Shown one piece after another: positions 6,358 through 8,619 of a DNA stretch of 8,619 nucleotides. The notes under the pieces are model-generated. The model had not been told where the DNA came from and searched no databases. It saw nothing but the letters and a program-made list of their open reading frames with translations. The stretch lies in contig QIGP01000083.1 of NCBI GenBank assembly GCA_003228965.1, positions 1-8,619 of the forward strand. Direction: 5' to 3'. Positions within the stretch are counted from its first letter, which is position 1, and every line of letters begins with the position of its first letter. Made by a program: the position numbers and the translations under genes. Origin of the DNA: Gammaproteobacteria bacterium. Its GTDB lineage: Bacteria; Pseudomonadota; Gammaproteobacteria; Steroidobacterales; SZUA-146.

Positions 6358-8619
6358 ATGACCCAGTACAAAGACAAAGCACGAGCAACTCTCAGCGTAG
6401 GTGGAAACGACTACGAAATTTTCAGGCTCGACAGCGTACCCGGTGTCGACCTCGGAAGACTTCCGTACTCGCTCAAAATTCTACTTGAAAACCTGCTGCG
6501 CTTTGAAGACGGCGTAGATGTCACCAAAGACGACATCGATGCACTGGTGAACTGGGACGCGAAAGCCGAACCTTTCCAAGAAATCGCGTTTACGCCGAGC
6601 CGGGTCATTCTTCAAGATTTCACCGGCGTGCCGGCCGTGGTAGATCTCGCCGCCATGCGTGACGCCGTGGTGCAACTCGGTGGCAGTGCAAGCGACATCA
6701 ATCCACTGTCTCCTGCTGAACTTGTTATCGATCACTCAGTTCAAGTCGACAGCTATGGAACACCGACCTCACTTGCGCAAAACAACAAGATTGAATTCTC
6801 ACGTAACCAGGAACGCTATTCGTTTCTACGCTGGGGTCAGCAAGCGTTTGAAAACTTCCGCGTAGTTCCACCGAACACAGGCATCGTGCACCAGGTAAAC
6901 CTGGAGTACCTGAGCCGCGTCGTGTTCGACCAAACCAACAAAGGCGTGCGCCAGGCGTATCCGGACACACTCGTTGGTACTGACTCACACACCACCATGA
7001 TCAACGGCCTGGGCGTACTCGGTTGGGGCGTTGGCGGCATCGAAGCGGAAGCAGCGATGTTGGGTCAGGCCATTACCATGCTCATTCCACAGGTCGTTGG
7101 CGTTCGGCTAACGGGCAAGCTGCCTGAAGGCTCTACGGCGACCGACCTTGTACTCACAGTGACCGAAGCTCTGCGTAACGTGGGCGTTGTCGGAAAATTT
7201 GTCGAGTTCTACGGCGACGGTGTGGCTCAGTTACCGCTTGCCGACCGTGCAACGCTTGGCAACATGTCACCTGAATTTGGCAGCACCTGCGCAATCTTCC
7301 CGATTGACGAAGAAACTATTGCATACTTAAAACTGTCGAACCGCGACGCCGAACAGGTTGAGCTGATCGAACAGTACGCCAAGACCCAGCACCTGTGGCG
7401 CGACGACAGTCAGGAAGCTGACTACACCACATCGATCTGTGTTGACCTTGCAACCATCGAACCTTGCATAGCCGGTCCAAAACGACCACAGGATCGCATC
7501 GCGTTAAAGGTTGCTCACACCAAGTTTGCCGAACTGATGAAACCCGTCGAAGACAAACGCAGTGCTGACGACAAAGGTACAGCTTCAGTCAAAGGCGACT
7601 ACGAAATCAGCGACGGCGCGATTTTAATCGCAGCCATCACCAGCTGCACGAACACGTCAAATCCGGCCGTAATGCTGGGTGCAGGTTTACTCGCACGTAA
7701 CGCTGCCAAGCTTGGTCTTAGGAGCAAACCCTGGGTCAAAACAAGTTTGGCCCCCGGGTCTAAAGTAGTGACCAACTACCTGCAACAAGCCGGTGTTTAC
7801 GACGACCTTGAAACCATGGGTTTCCACACCGTGGGCTACGGTTGCACAACCTGTATTGGTAACTCTGGGCCTCTACTTCCGGAAATCACCGAAGCCATGA
7901 CAAGCAGCGACATCGTGGGTACTTCTGTACTCTCAGGCAATCGCAACTTTGAAGGTCGCATTCACGCGCTAGTGAGCATGAACTTCCTGGCCAGCCCCCC
8001 ACTTGTGGTGGCGTACGCCATTGCCGGTAACATGAACGTCGACATCTACAACGACTCTCTGGGTAAAGATCACGACGGCAACGACGTCTATCTCAAAGAC
8101 ATCTGGCCGAGCCAAAAAGAAATTCACGACACTATTTTGGCTACCGTGGATAAAGAAGGCTTCCGCAGCGGGTATACGGACGTCTTTAAAGGTGACGAAA
8201 ACTGGCGCGGTCTCGACATTGACGAAGGCGAAATTTACCAGTGGAAAGCGGATTCAACCTACGTTAAAAACCCACCATACTTTGTCGGCATGACCAAAGA
8301 CGTGCATGCACCGGGCGACATTACCGGCGCACGCGCTCTAGTGCTTCTTGGCGATTCGGTTACCACTGACCACATCTCACCTGCCGGCGGCATTGCCAAA
8401 GACGGCCCAGCAGCCAAATACCTAATGGCCCAGGGCGTAGAGCCTAAAGACTTCAACTCGTTCGGCTCACGTCGTGGTAATCACGAAGTCATGATGCGCG
8501 GTACGTTTGCCAACATTCGATTGCGTAACCAACTGGCCCCTGGCACCGAAGGCGGCTGGACCACGCACATCCCCACCGGCGAAGTCATGAGTATTTTTGA
8601 AGCCTCGATGAAGTACCAG
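6358..8619 (+). CDS. acnA: Aconitate hydratase AcnA (3' end outside window)
   Basis: AcnA interconverts citrate and isocitrate via cis-aconitate in the TCA cycle. The frame is open for 754 codons to the right edge; family members are about 890 aa, so roughly 85% is present. The [4Fe-4S] ligands are Cys430 (TSCTNTSNP) and Cys496/Cys499 ([11 protein letters not shown]); spacings of 66 and 3 match the E. coli AcnA pattern. [20 protein letters not shown] near 206-225 and the swivel-domain [13 protein letters not shown] (665-677) and [14 protein letters not shown] (702-715) are family signatures. The TSCTNTSNP and FGSRRGNHE context, with the N-terminal [11 protein letters not shown], fits the AcnA/IRP1 branch rather than AcnB. 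GGTGGA lies 7 nt before the ATG. It probably has its own promoter after mnmA. No frameshift or missing ligand is seen. Confidence 0.97.
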   Translation, partial: MTQYKDKARATLSVGGNDYEIFRLDSVPGVDLGRLPYSLKILLENLLRFEDGVDVTKDDIDALVNWDAKAEPFQEIAFTPSRVILQDFTGVPAVVDLAAMRDAVVQLGGSASDINPLSPAELVIDHSVQVDSYGTPTSLAQNNKIEFSRNQERYSFLRWGQQAFENFRVVPPNTGIVHQVNLEYLSRVVFDQTNKGVRQAYPDTLVGTDSHTTMINGLGVLGWGVGGIEAEAAMLGQAITMLIPQVVGVRLTGKLPEGSTATDLVLTVTEALRNVGVVGKFVEFYGDGVAQLPLADRATLGNMSPEFGSTCAIFPIDEETIAYLKLSNRDAEQVELIEQYAKTQHLWRDDSQEADYTTSICVDLATIEPCIAGPKRPQDRIALKVAHTKFAELMKPVEDKRSADDKGTASVKGDYEISDGAILIAAITSCTNTSNPAVMLGAGLLARNAAKLGLRSKPWVKTSLAPGSKVVTNYLQQAGVYDDLETMGFHTVGYGCTTCIGNSGPLLPEITEAMTSSDIVGTSVLSGNRNFEGRIHALVSMNFLASPPLVVAYAIAGNMNVDIYNDSLGKDHDGNDVYLKDIWPSQKEIHDTILATVDKEGFRSGYTDVFKGDENWRGLDIDEGEIYQWKADSTYVKNPPYFVGMTKDVHAPGDITGARALVLLGDSVTTDHISPAGGIAKDGPAAKYLMAQGVEPKDFNSFGSRRGNHEVMMRGTFANIRLRNQLAPGTEGGWTTHIPTGEVMSIFEASMKYQ

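Overview
The window looks like a chromosomal segment of a free-living, probably marine, gammaproteobacterium. The evidence is indirect: a NudJ-type Nudix gene directly upstream of mnmA, as in enterobacteria; CRP-type operators; an AcnA-type aconitase; and envelope proteins of a kind common in marine Gammaproteobacteria. I cannot name the genus. The base composition looks balanced and similar throughout, and I see no mobile elements, RNA genes or CRISPR arrays.

The left half (1-4229) is on the minus strand and encodes three exported envelope proteins. In transcription order they are a TPR plus outer-membrane beta-barrel protein (4229-2907) resembling the Slam/DUF560 exporters of type 11 secretion; a secreted FecR-domain protein with a C-terminal TbpB-like barrel (2778-1270), closed by a strong intrinsic terminator; and a lipoprotein with two cadherin-like/Big repeats and a carboxypeptidase-regulatory-like domain (1023 to the left edge, incomplete). 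The lipoprotein gene has no stop codon inside the window.

The most striking regulatory observation is that each of these three genes has its own CRP/Vfr-type operator upstream. Two match TGTGA-N6-TCACA perfectly and the third matches 9 of 10 positions. All fit TGTGATC-N3-C[T/G]CACA, and each lies 20-21 nt upstream of a plausible -10 hexamer, which is class II activator geometry. This ties three separately promoted genes into one putative cAMP-responsive surface module: an exporter, its likely cargo, and a surface or periplasmic lipoprotein.

The right half (4465-8619) is on the plus strand and is housekeeping: nudJ, mnmA (tRNA 2-thiouridylase) and acnA (aconitase, cut by the right edge at 754 codons). 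mnmA and acnA have similar promoter-proximal sequences, with a -10 element followed by GTGC(GC)CCCTTTTTG. The divergent region 4230-4464 holds the second CRP-type operator and a perfect 19-bp AT-rich palindrome.
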